A model generated the notes under the pieces. It was given only the letters and a program-made list of their open reading frames with translations. It was not told where the DNA came from and made no database searches. This document shows positions 8,631 through 16,011 of a stretch of DNA of 33,148 nt, one piece after another; the stretch's first letter is position 1, and each line of letters opens with the position of its first letter. The stretch spans positions 1-33,148 of the forward strand of contig JAPKZJ010000089.1 of NCBI GenBank assembly GCA_026393855.1, written 5' to 3'. The stretch is from Candidatus Aminicenantes bacterium. Lineage in GTDB: Bacteria; Acidobacteriota; Aminicenantia; Aminicenantales; UBA4085. The position numbers and the translations under genes are program-made.

Positions 8631-11096
8631 ATGAAAATGCGCCCGCCCGCGATCATCTTCGCTCTCCTGACGATCCGGCTCCTCGCTCCCGCCGGTCCGG
8701 CGGCGGCGGCCCAGGACGCCGCTCGCGGCTTGGTCCTGTGGTACTCCCATCCGGCCGAAAAGTGGGAAAACGCGCTTCCGGTCGGCAACGGCCGGCTGGG
8801 GGCCATGGTCTTCGGCCGGACCGAGGAAGAGCGCATCACGCTCAATGAAGACACCCTCTGGTCGGGCGGCCCTTATTCCACGGTCGTCAAGGGAGCGGCG
8901 GAAGCCCTGCCCGAAATCCAACGCCTGATTTTCGCCGGGGAATACCGGAAGGCCCACACTCTGTTCGGGCGCCGCTTGATGGGCTACCCCGTCGAGCAGA
9001 TGAAATATCAACCCCTGGCCGACTTGATCCTGACGCTTCCGGCCGACGTCCCGGCCGCGAACTATCGGCATCAGCTCGACCTGGACGAGGCCATTGCCGC
9101 GACGAGCTTCACCAAGGGCGGCGTCCGCTACGTCCGGGAAGTCTTCGCCAGCCCGGTCGACCAGGTCGTCGTCGTCCGTCTGACCGCCGATCGGCCCGGC
9201 CGGATTTCGTTCAGAGCGCAGCTCCGGGGCTTTCGCAACGCCGCCCATTCCAACTACGCCACGGATTACTTCCGGATGGACGGCTTGGGGCCCGACGGCC
9301 TCGTTCTGAACGGGAAATCCGCCGCTTATATGGGGGTCGAGGGCCGGCTCCGTTACCAGGCCCGGCTTAAGGCCGTCGCCGAGGGCGGATCGGTGCGTGT
9401 CGTCGGGGACGAGCTGTTTGTCGACGACGCCGACGCCGCAACCCTGCTCATTGCCGCGGCGACAAGCTTTGTGAGCTACAAGGATGTTGGCGGCGATCCG
9501 GCCGCCCGAGTCGCGGCCGTCCTGCGGGCCGCGGCGGGCAAGCCCTTCGCCGCTCTCCGCGAAGATCATCTGCGGGAGCACCGCCGGCTGTTCCGGCGCG
9601 TCCGTTGGAGCCTGCCTGTCTCCGCCGAATCCGAGCTTCCCACCGACCAGCGGCTCAAGGCCTTCGACGGGAGGAACGACCCCGCCTTGGCCGCCCTCGT
9701 CTTTCAGTTCGGGCGCTATCTGCTGATTTCCTCCTCCCGTCCGGGGGACGAGCCGGCCAACCTACAGGGGATCTGGAACAAGGATTCCAACCCGATGTGG
9801 GACTCGAAGTACACGACCAACATCAACACCGAGATGAACTACTGGCCGGCCGAAGTCGGGAACTTGGGCGAGTGCGCCGAGCCGCTCTTCCGGATGATCC
9901 GGGAACTGACGGACCAAGGCGCCCAGGTGGCCCGCGAGCACTACGGCGCCAAGGGCTGGGTCCACCATCAGAATACGGACTTGTGGCGGGTGGCCGCTCC
10001 CATGGACGGCCCGAGCTGGGGCGCCTTCACGACCGGCGGGGCCTGGCTCTGCACCCATCTTTGGGAGCACTATCTTTACACCGGGGACGAGGCCTTCCTG
10101 AAGGAATTTTATCCCGTCCTGCGGGGCGCCGCGGAGTTCTTCCTCGATTTTCTCGTCCCGCATCCCCGTTTGGGTTGGCTGGTGACGAATCCGTCGACCT
10201 CGCCCGAGAACTTTCCGGCCGGGCCGGCGGCGGTGAAGTTTTTCGACGAGATCACCGGCTTCATGACCGGGACCTCGATCGCGGCCGGGTCGGCGATCGA
10301 TATGCAGATCGTCGGCGAGCTGTTCGCCGAGGCCGCCCGGGCCTCCGAGATCCTGGGCCTCGATCCGGACTTCCGGCGGAAGGTCCTCGCCGCCAAAGCC
10401 CGCCTGGCCCCGCCGCAAATCGGGCGCAACGGCAACCTCCAGGAATGGCTCGAGGATTGGGACGAGACCGAGAAGAGCCATCGCCACATTTCTGGGCTCT
10501 GGGGACTGTTCCCCGGCAAGGAGATTTCGGCACACCGGACGCCGGCCTTGGCCAAAGGGGCGGAAGTCGTCCTGGAGCAGAGGGGCCTACCGGGCAACGG
10601 TTGGTCCTCGGCCTGGAAGGCGGCCTGCTGGGCCCGGCTGGGAAACGCTGCGAAAGCCATGGACAACTTCGCCTATGCCGCGCGGAAATATACGACCGAC
10701 AGCCTGTTTTCAATCTGTTCGGGAGCGATGCAGGTGGACGGCGCCTTCGGCTTCGCTGCGGCGCTGGCCGAGCTGATCCTGCAGTCGCACGAAGGCGAGA
10801 TCTCACTTCTGCCCGCCCTGCCCGCGGCCTGGACCGAGGGCGAGGCGGCCGGGCTTCTGGCTCGCGGCGGCTTCGAGGTCGGACTTCGTTGGCAGGGGGG
10901 CCGTTTGGCGGAAGCCTCGATCCTGTCCAAGCTCGGCCGGGTCTGCCGGGTCCGGACGCAAAGTCCGGCCGCGGCGACCGAAGCCGGGAACGCCGTCCGC
11001 GCGGCCCACCCGGAGCTCGGAGTCATCGAGTTTCCGAGCGAACCCGGGAAGACCTATGTCGTGAAATTGACAGACCAAGGAGTCCAACGGCCATGA
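8631..11096 (+). CDS. Exported GH95 alpha-L-fucosidase
   Basis: Glycoside hydrolase family 95 enzyme, expected to remove alpha-1,2-linked L-fucose (or L-galactose) by inversion outside the cytoplasm. The 821-residue protein has a signal peptide (about residues 1-27, likely cut after AAAA before QD). The N-terminal domain motif is ENALPVGNGRLGAMVFG, followed by the (alpha/alpha)6 barrel. Catalytic positions match in order those of the bifidobacterial enzyme AfcA: N397 and N399 in NINTEMNYWPAE, E526 in TSPENF, and D703 in MQVDGAFG. AAGGAG lies ten bases before ATG 8631; an in-frame TTG at 8625 is less likely. The stop overlaps the next start (ATGA), so the enzyme is made together with a dipeptidyl peptidase. 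This suggests joint attack on fucosylated glycoproteins. Confidence 0.92.
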   Translation: MKMRPPAIIFALLTIRLLAPAGPAAAAQDAARGLVLWYSHPAEKWENALPVGNGRLGAMVFGRTEEERITLNEDTLWSGGPYSTVVKGAAEALPEIQRLIFAGEYRKAHTLFGRRLMGYPVEQMKYQPLADLILTLPADVPAANYRHQLDLDEAIAATSFTKGGVRYVREVFASPVDQVVVVRLTADRPGRISFRAQLRGFRNAAHSNYATDYFRMDGLGPDGLVLNGKSAAYMGVEGRLRYQARLKAVAEGGSVRVVGDELFVDDADAATLLIAAATSFVSYKDVGGDPAARVAAVLRAAAGKPFAALREDHLREHRRLFRRVRWSLPVSAESELPTDQRLKAFDGRNDPALAALVFQFGRYLLISSSRPGDEPANLQGIWNKDSNPMWDSKYTTNINTEMNYWPAEVGNLGECAEPLFRMIRELTDQGAQVAREHYGAKGWVHHQNTDLWRVAAPMDGPSWGAFTTGGAWLCTHLWEHYLYTGDEAFLKEFYPVLRGAAEFFLDFLVPHPRLGWLVTNPSTSPENFPAGPAAVKFFDEITGFMTGTSIAAGSAIDMQIVGELFAEAARASEILGLDPDFRRKVLAAKARLAPPQIGRNGNLQEWLEDWDETEKSHRHISGLWGLFPGKEISAHRTPALAKGAEVVLEQRGLPGNGWSSAWKAACWARLGNAAKAMDNFAYAARKYTTDSLFSICSGAMQVDGAFGFAAALAELILQSHEGEISLLPALPAAWTEGEAAGLLARGGFEVGLRWQGGRLAEASILSKLGRVCRVRTQSPAAATEAGNAVRAAHPELGVIEFPSEPGKTYVVKLTDQGVQRP

Positions 11097-13363
11097 AAAC
11101 GCGCGCCCCTCGAATCGTTCTCGCTGTCCTGGCGATCGGGGCCTTTCTCTCCATCGGGATGATGTCCCAGGAGAAAGCCGCCGACGCTTCGCTATTGACT
11201 CTCGATCGCATTTTTGCCTCCCGCGACTTCGCGGCCGAGCGGTTCGGCCCGGCCCGCTGGATGAGGGACGGCGAGACGTACACGACGTTGGAGCCGAGTC
11301 CCGATCTTAAAGGCGGACGCGACCTGGTTCTGTATCGCGCCGTGTCCGGCCTCAAGTCCGTGCTTGTCCCGGCGGTGAAGCTCGTGCCGACCGGGGCCTC
11401 CGACCCCATCGCCATCGAGAGCTACGAATGGTCGCCCGACGGCAAGGTCCTGATCCTCTTCACCAATTCCAAGCGCGTCTGGCGGCAGAATACGCGCGGT
11501 GATTTCTGGACCTACGAGATGAGCACGGGCCGGCTCCGCCGGCTGGGCCGGGAATTTGAGCCGTCGAGCCTGATGTTCGCCAAGCTCTCGCCCGACGGGC
11601 GGAACGCCGCCTATGTCGTCAGGAACGACATCTATATCGAGGACCTGGCTTCCGGGACGGTCAATCGGCTGACCTTCGACGGGAACGACGAGATCATCAA
11701 CGGCACTTCGGACTGGGTCTACGAGGAGGAGTTCAGCCTGCGGGATGGGTTCCGCTGGAGCCCCGACAGCGCGCTCATCGCCTTCTGGCGGTTCGACACG
11801 CGGGGCGTTCCGGTCTTCACCATGATCGACAACACCAGCGCCCTCTATCCCCGGACGATCAGCTTCAAGTATCCCAAGGCCGGGCAGAGGAATTCCGCCG
11901 TCCGGATCGGTGTCGTGCCGGTCTCGGGCGGGTATCCCGTCTGGATGAAGGCGCCGGGCGATCCCCGCGACACGTACATTCCCCGCATGGACTGGGCTGG
12001 TAATTCCCGCGAAGTCGTCTTTCAGCACCTCAACCGGCTTCAGAACACCAACACCGTGCTGATCGCCGACTCCGCCACCGGCGCGGCAAGGACCGTCTTC
12101 GTCGACAAAGACGAGGCCTGGGTCGAGACCATGGACGATTTCGTCTGGTTGGGCGGCGGCAAATCATTATTCTGGCTGAGCGAGCGGGACGGGTGGCGCC
12201 ATGCCTATGCGATCTCCCGCGACGGGAAGGACGTCCGCCTTCTGACGCCCGGCGAGTACGACGTGGTCGGCGTCGATGCCGTCGACGACGCGGGCGGCCG
12301 GCTCTACGTCACGGCTTCGCCCGAGGACGCGACCAAGCGGTTTCTCTACCGGGTCCGGATGGACGGCGAGGGCAAGCCCGAGCGGATCGGCCCGCCGGTC
12401 GCGCGCGGCGTCCATCGGTTCGACATCTCGCCTTCGGGGAAATGGGCCTTCCACAGCTATTCGCTCCTCGATGCGCCGCCCGTGACCGAGCTGGTCGGCC
12501 TGCCCAAAGGGGAGACGGTTCGGCCTCTGGCGCCCAACACGGCGCTCGCGGCTAAAGTCGAGGCGCTTAAACGGAGGCGGGCCGAATACCTGAAGCTCGA
12601 CATCGGCGGCGGCGTCCAGGTGGATGCCTGGCGTATTCTTCCGCCCGATTTCGACCCGGCCAAGAAATATCCCCTTTTCATCTATGTGTATGGCGAGCCG
12701 GCCGGCCAGACCGTGCAAGACAATTGGGGCGGGAGCGGCTACCTGTGGCATCTGATGTTGGCCCAGCAGGGCTATGTCGTGGCCAGCTTCGACAACCACG
12801 GCACGCCGGCTCCGCGCGGCCGCGCCTGGCGCAAGAGCATCTACCGCCAGATCGGCATCCTGGCCTCGGCCGATCAGGCCGCGGCGGCCCGGGCCGCCAT
12901 CGCGGCCTGGCCGTTCATCGACCCGGATCGGGTCGGGATCTGGGGCTGGAGCGGCGGCGGGTCCATGACCCTCAACGCGCTCTTCCGCTACCCCGACCTT
13001 TACAAGACGGGCGTCTCGGTGGCGTCGGTTCCCGACCAGCGCTTCTACGACTCGATCTACCAGGAGCGCTACATGGGCCTGCCCAAGGACAATCCCGACG
13101 GCTTCCGGGACGGCTCGCCGATCACCTTCGCCAAAGAGCTCCGGGGGAATCTCCTTATCGTCCACGGCACGGGGGACGACAACGTCCACTATCAGGGTTT
13201 CGAGACGCTGGTCAACGAGCTGGTGGCAAACAACCGTCCATTCCAAATGCTGTCCTATCCCAACCGGACCCACGGCATCTCGGAGGGGCGGGGGACGACC
13301 CTCCATCTCTACACGGCCATGACTGCGTTTCTCAAAGAAAAGCTCCCGCCCGGGCCGAAATAG
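11093..13363 (+). CDS. Exported dipeptidyl peptidase IV (family S9B)
   Basis: Serine peptidase that removes X-Pro or X-Ala dipeptides from peptide N-termini. The 756-residue protein has an N-terminal signal sequence (about residues 1-25). A beta-propeller domain carries the substrate-anchoring glutamates in DWVYEEEF (E211-E213). The C-terminal alpha/beta hydrolase domain has Ser620 in GWSGGG, Asp695 in HGTGDDNVH and His727 in PNRTHG. The usual GWSYGG has Gly instead of Tyr. The start ATG overlaps the GH95 stop by four bases, with AAGGAG ten bases upstream, so the two are translationally coupled. An open frame continues far upstream inside the GH95 gene, but it is only a high-G+C shadow. Confidence 0.93.
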   Translation: MKTRAPRIVLAVLAIGAFLSIGMMSQEKAADASLLTLDRIFASRDFAAERFGPARWMRDGETYTTLEPSPDLKGGRDLVLYRAVSGLKSVLVPAVKLVPTGASDPIAIESYEWSPDGKVLILFTNSKRVWRQNTRGDFWTYEMSTGRLRRLGREFEPSSLMFAKLSPDGRNAAYVVRNDIYIEDLASGTVNRLTFDGNDEIINGTSDWVYEEEFSLRDGFRWSPDSALIAFWRFDTRGVPVFTMIDNTSALYPRTISFKYPKAGQRNSAVRIGVVPVSGGYPVWMKAPGDPRDTYIPRMDWAGNSREVVFQHLNRLQNTNTVLIADSATGAARTVFVDKDEAWVETMDDFVWLGGGKSLFWLSERDGWRHAYAISRDGKDVRLLTPGEYDVVGVDAVDDAGGRLYVTASPEDATKRFLYRVRMDGEGKPERIGPPVARGVHRFDISPSGKWAFHSYSLLDAPPVTELVGLPKGETVRPLAPNTALAAKVEALKRRRAEYLKLDIGGGVQVDAWRILPPDFDPAKKYPLFIYVYGEPAGQTVQDNWGGSGYLWHLMLAQQGYVVASFDNHGTPAPRGRAWRKSIYRQIGILASADQAAAARAAIAAWPFIDPDRVGIWGWSGGGSMTLNALFRYPDLYKTGVSVASVPDQRFYDSIYQERYMGLPKDNPDGFRDGSPITFAKELRGNLLIVHGTGDDNVHYQGFETLVNELVANNRPFQMLSYPNRTHGISEGRGTTLHLYTAMTAFLKEKLPPGPK

Positions 13364-13375
13364 CCGCCGCGTGCC

Positions 13376-13404
13376 TTGACTTCGCGGGTAGCCGATCATA
13401 TATT
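13376..13404 (+). promoter_or_regulatory. Sigma-70-like promoter of PfkB kinase gene
   Basis: TTGACT (13376-13381), 17-bp spacer, TATATT (13399-13404), placed in the 65-base gap after the DPP IV stop. The leader would be about 18 bases, with AAGGG ahead of ATG 13429. The kinase is therefore probably not part of the fucosidase-peptidase operon. Confidence 0.72.
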
Positions 13405-13428
13405 CCGTTCCGCCCAAGGGCGGACTCC

Positions 13429-14685
13429 ATGACGCGACGATCGGCGAAAGCAAATCCGGACGGAATCAAGCGCCCGTCAATTGCCGCGCGGGGCCGAATT
13501 GTCGTGGCCGGGCACATTTGCCTGGATATCATCCCGGAATTTTTGGCGGAAGCTCATTTGAACTCTTCTGCCGGTCCGATCTTCAAGCCTGGGGGACTCG
13601 TCAGGGTCGGCCCGGCGCTCCATGCCACCGGCGGTGTGGTCTCCAATACGGGGCTGGCTCTGCACCGGCTGGGCTTCGAGCCGCGCCTCGTCGGCCGCGT
13701 CGGCGACGACTGGATCGGGCGGGAAATCTTGGCCATCCTGCGCTCCCACGGCGCCCGGTTCGTCGCCGGCATGCGAATCGTCAGCGGGGATCAGTCCTCC
13801 TACACGATCGTTCTCAGCCCGCCCGGCGTCGACCGGATCTTCCTCCATTGTCCCGGTGCCAACGACGCGTTTTCGGCCGCGGACGTCGATCCCGCCCGTC
13901 TGGGCGCGGCCCGCTTGTTCCACTTCGGATATCCGCCCGTCATGCGACGGATGTATGGCGACGCCGGACGGGAATTGGCCCTGCTTTTCCGCCGCGTCAA
14001 GCGCCGGGGACTGGTCACGTCCCTGGACATGGCCGGCATCGACGCTTCGTCCGAGGCGGGCCGTGTGGACTGGGACGCTCTGCTACGCAATGTTTTGCCC
14101 TTCGTGGATTTATTCCTGCCCAGTATCGACGAGATGGTCCAGATGCTGGCGCCGGAGCTTGTCGGGAAACCAGGTGATCAGCCCGACCGGGACGATCCAT
14201 CGGGCATCGTGGACGGCCCGCTTTTGCGTGCCCTGGCCGATCGGCTGCTCGGCTATGGCGCGGCGGTCGTGGGTCTCAAGCTGGGGACGCGGGGATTTTA
14301 TCTGCGGACGACGGCGGACCGAGCCCGATTGGCCGGGACGGCCCGGGCCCTCCCGCTCCGTCCGGAAGTCTGGCTGGATCGGGAACTGTTGGTTCCCAGC
14401 TTCCGTGTTCGCGTCGCCGGCACGACCGGGGCCGGCGATTGCGCCATCGCCGGCTTCCTGGCCGCCGTTATGCGCGGGCTCGGCCCCGAGGACGCCCTGC
14501 GAAGCGCCGCGGGCGCCGGAGCCTGTTGCGTCGAGAAAGCCGATGCCGTGAGCGGCGTCCCTTCCTGGTCCGCTCTGTGGAAACGCCTGAACGCCGGCTG
14601 GTCTCGGTATCCGATCGATCTGCCGCTTCCCGGCTGGCGCTGGGATAATGACTTGCGCCTTTGGCGCGGTCCCGGAGAAAGATGA
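13429..14685 (+). CDS. PfkB-family carbohydrate kinase
   Basis: Cytosolic ATP-dependent kinase of the ribokinase/PfkB family; substrate unknown. The 418 residues exceed the usual 300-330. Extra length comes from a basic N-terminal tail of about 20 residues, an insert around 250-265 (GKPGDQPDRDDPSG), another around 295-315, and a C-terminal extension rich in Trp and Arg. The N-terminal strand is RGRIVVAGHICLDIIPEF. The glycine segment is VGPALHATGGVVSNTGLALHRLG with GRVGDDWIG after it. The second PfkB signature is AGTTGAGDCAIAGFLAAV, with catalytic Asp337. VSNTGLAL differs from the ribokinase GGKGANQAV, so this is another sugar-kinase branch. It has its own promoter. Confidence 0.85.
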   Translation: MTRRSAKANPDGIKRPSIAARGRIVVAGHICLDIIPEFLAEAHLNSSAGPIFKPGGLVRVGPALHATGGVVSNTGLALHRLGFEPRLVGRVGDDWIGREILAILRSHGARFVAGMRIVSGDQSSYTIVLSPPGVDRIFLHCPGANDAFSAADVDPARLGAARLFHFGYPPVMRRMYGDAGRELALLFRRVKRRGLVTSLDMAGIDASSEAGRVDWDALLRNVLPFVDLFLPSIDEMVQMLAPELVGKPGDQPDRDDPSGIVDGPLLRALADRLLGYGAAVVGLKLGTRGFYLRTTADRARLAGTARALPLRPEVWLDRELLVPSFRVRVAGTTGAGDCAIAGFLAAVMRGLGPEDALRSAAGAGACCVEKADAVSGVPSWSALWKRLNAGWSRYPIDLPLPGWRWDNDLRLWRGPGER

Positions 14686-14720
14686 ATAAAATCTATCCTC
14701 TCCCTTTTTCCACACCTCTC

Positions 14721-14800
14721 CGAGGGAAGCCAACCCTCGCGGGGACGATCGAAACGACGTCCCTACGAGGACTGCGAAGCCCTGCGGCCGCCGGAGGGCT
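14721..14800. other. Three consecutive small hairpins in the 295-base gap before the ACT gene
   Basis: The gap 14686-14980 holds CGAGGG/CCCTCG (14721-14739), GGGACG/CGTCCC (14742-14763) and AGCCCT/AGGGCT enclosing CGG/CCG (14778-14800). None is followed by a proper T-run. I could not match the gap to a known riboswitch and see no convincing promoter or small gene in it. The hairpins may be transcript-end structures of the kinase gene or part of the ACT-gene leader. Confidence 0.35.
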
Positions 14801-14980
14801 GTTTGAGCTTGGAAGGAATAATTGAATAAGAGAAAGAGTGGGGAGTCATACAAGTCAGGATAGGTTAGCGCGCGAGTTCCGAAGGCGCCGAGGAGAGAAG
14901 TGGGAAAAGGCGTTAAAAGCCCGAAGCCGCCGGGCCGAACACTGGGCTACCAATCCCGGAGATGGGAGAAGGACTGAAAA

Positions 14981-15373
14981 ATGAACCTCGATCTCGTACT
15001 ACTGTCCGGCGCCTATGCCGTAAGCCGGTTGAAGCCGGGATCTCCCGCGCCGGCATGGGCCGGAGCCGGTGATTTCGTCTCGATCACCCTGACACCCTCG
15101 GAAACATCCGTCGTCTGCCTCGAGGATCGGGTCCCCAAGGATGTTCCGAGCGAGAAAGGCTTCCGAGCGTTGAAAGTCCAAGGCCCGCTTGAATTTTCCC
15201 TGGTCGGAGTCTTGGAATCGATGATCGGCCCATTAGCCGAGGAGAGAATCAGCGTCTTGGCCATGTCCACCTTCGACACCGATTACCTGCTGGTCAGGGA
15301 AGATGCCCTGGCGCGGGCGGTTGAAATTTTCATTCGCAACGGGCACAACATCATCCTGCCCGAAGACAAGTAG
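14981..15373 (+). CDS. ACT-domain protein
   Basis: Small cytosolic protein (130 residues) of the family with two ACT folds resembling the regulatory domain of aspartate kinase. Recognisable are the N-terminal strand LVLLSGAYAVSRL, the segment TPSETSVVCLEDRVP, then FSLVGVLESMIGPLAEERISVLAMSTFDTDYLLV, which is the second ACT unit. Members of this family bind small ligands, probably amino acids, but the ligand is unknown. GAAGGA (14968-14973) lies seven bases before the ATG. It stands alone between the PfkB kinase and a convergent gene, and nothing nearby names its partner. Confidence 0.82.
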   Translation: MNLDLVLLSGAYAVSRLKPGSPAPAWAGAGDFVSITLTPSETSVVCLEDRVPKDVPSEKGFRALKVQGPLEFSLVGVLESMIGPLAEERISVLAMSTFDTDYLLVREDALARAVEIFIRNGHNIILPEDK

Positions 15374-15410
15374 CTTCCGATTCCGGTGGCCGGGCGGAAC
15401 CGGCCCCCGC

Positions 15411-15827
15411 CTATTCCGAGTAGGGGATCGAGAACTTGGCCCGGATAAGCGGGAAAATGCGATGGTCCTTCCCCGACTCGAAGGTGAGGATAAGGGTGTT
15501 GTTGCCCGTGTCCCGGGCCATCTTGAGGGTTGGCTTGCCTGAAACGGCTTCGGTGTTGCTGTAGGCCCATTCCTCGCCCTTGATGACATCGAGGACGTCG
15601 CCTTTCTTGAACAACTTGAGATACAGGTCTTCCGAGTCGGCGGCCTTGAGAAATTCCAGATCGAACGTGCCGCTTTCCACGATGACGTCCTTGATCTTCA
15701 GGTTCATCGGGATTTTGATGCCCCGGAACCGATAGATAGAATCCATCTTCGGCACCTCGAGATCCGCGAAGGCCGAGGCGGCGGCGAGGACCAGGACTAG
15801 AGATGCGCAGACTCTTTTCAATCTCAT
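15411..15827 (-). CDS. Small exported protein of unknown function
   Basis: A 138-residue protein with a clear signal peptide (MRLKRVCASLVLVLAAASAFA, cut before DLEVP). The mature part is mixed and probably beta-rich, ending IRAKFSIPYSE. I do not recognise a family. It could be periplasmic or surface-exposed; no lipobox Cys is at the cleavage site. ATG 15825-15827 was chosen because a purine-rich GGGAGGG lies eight bases upstream; the frame is open further upstream but without a ribosome site. It is monocistronic, has its own promoter, and converges on the ACT gene with 37 bases between the two stops. Confidence 0.75.
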   Translation of the reverse strand: MRLKRVCASLVLVLAAASAFADLEVPKMDSIYRFRGIKIPMNLKIKDVIVESGTFDLEFLKAADSEDLYLKLFKKGDVLDVIKGEEWAYSNTEAVSGKPTLKMARDTGNNTLILTFESGKDHRIFPLIRAKFSIPYSE

Positions 15828-15870
15828 GACTCTCTCCCTCCCAAAACTTCCGATGACGAACCTGAACGGA

Positions 15871-15899
15871 ATAGTATTCCTGAGGAGAGCATTTGACAA
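15871..15899 (-). promoter_or_regulatory. Sigma-70-like promoter of small exported protein
   Basis: On the minus strand TTGTCA (15894-15899), 17-bp spacer, TACTAT (15871-15876). The leader before the ATG at 15827 is about 35 bases. Confidence 0.6.
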
Positions 15900-15956
15900 G
15901 CCCCAGCCGATGACCCGACGGGGAAGGGGGCGGCGGGCCGAGCGAAAGGGAGATGA

Positions 15957-16009
15957 GGGGACGGGAGCTTCAGCCCCCGTCCCCGGGAAATCGAATGCTG
16001 ATCCCGGGG
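15957..16009 (-). terminator. Possible hairpin end of the redox operon
   Basis: Two G+C-rich inverted repeats follow the last gene of the minus-strand operon: CCCCGGGA/TCCCGGGG (15981-15988 with 16002-16009), two bases past the stop, and GGGGACGGG/CCCGTCCCC (15957-15965 with 15976-15984). They overlap at 15981-15984 and so exclude one another. No T-run follows, so they may mark an RNA 3' end or a Rho-dependent stop instead of an intrinsic terminator. Confidence 0.4.
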
Positions 16010-16011
16010 CC

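Noticed and set aside
9605-11092. Upstream extension of the DPP IV frame through the GH95 gene
   Set aside because: Arg/Gly/Pro-rich shadow sequence. DPP IV begins at 11093 with ribosome site and signal peptide.
12724-13428. Upstream extension of the PfkB kinase frame inside DPP IV
   Set aside because: Overlaps the catalytic domain of DPP IV; a consensus promoter and ribosome site precede ATG 13429.
14860-14980. Possible tRNA or known riboswitch before the ACT gene
   Set aside because: No cloverleaf, T-loop or recognised riboswitch core could be traced.
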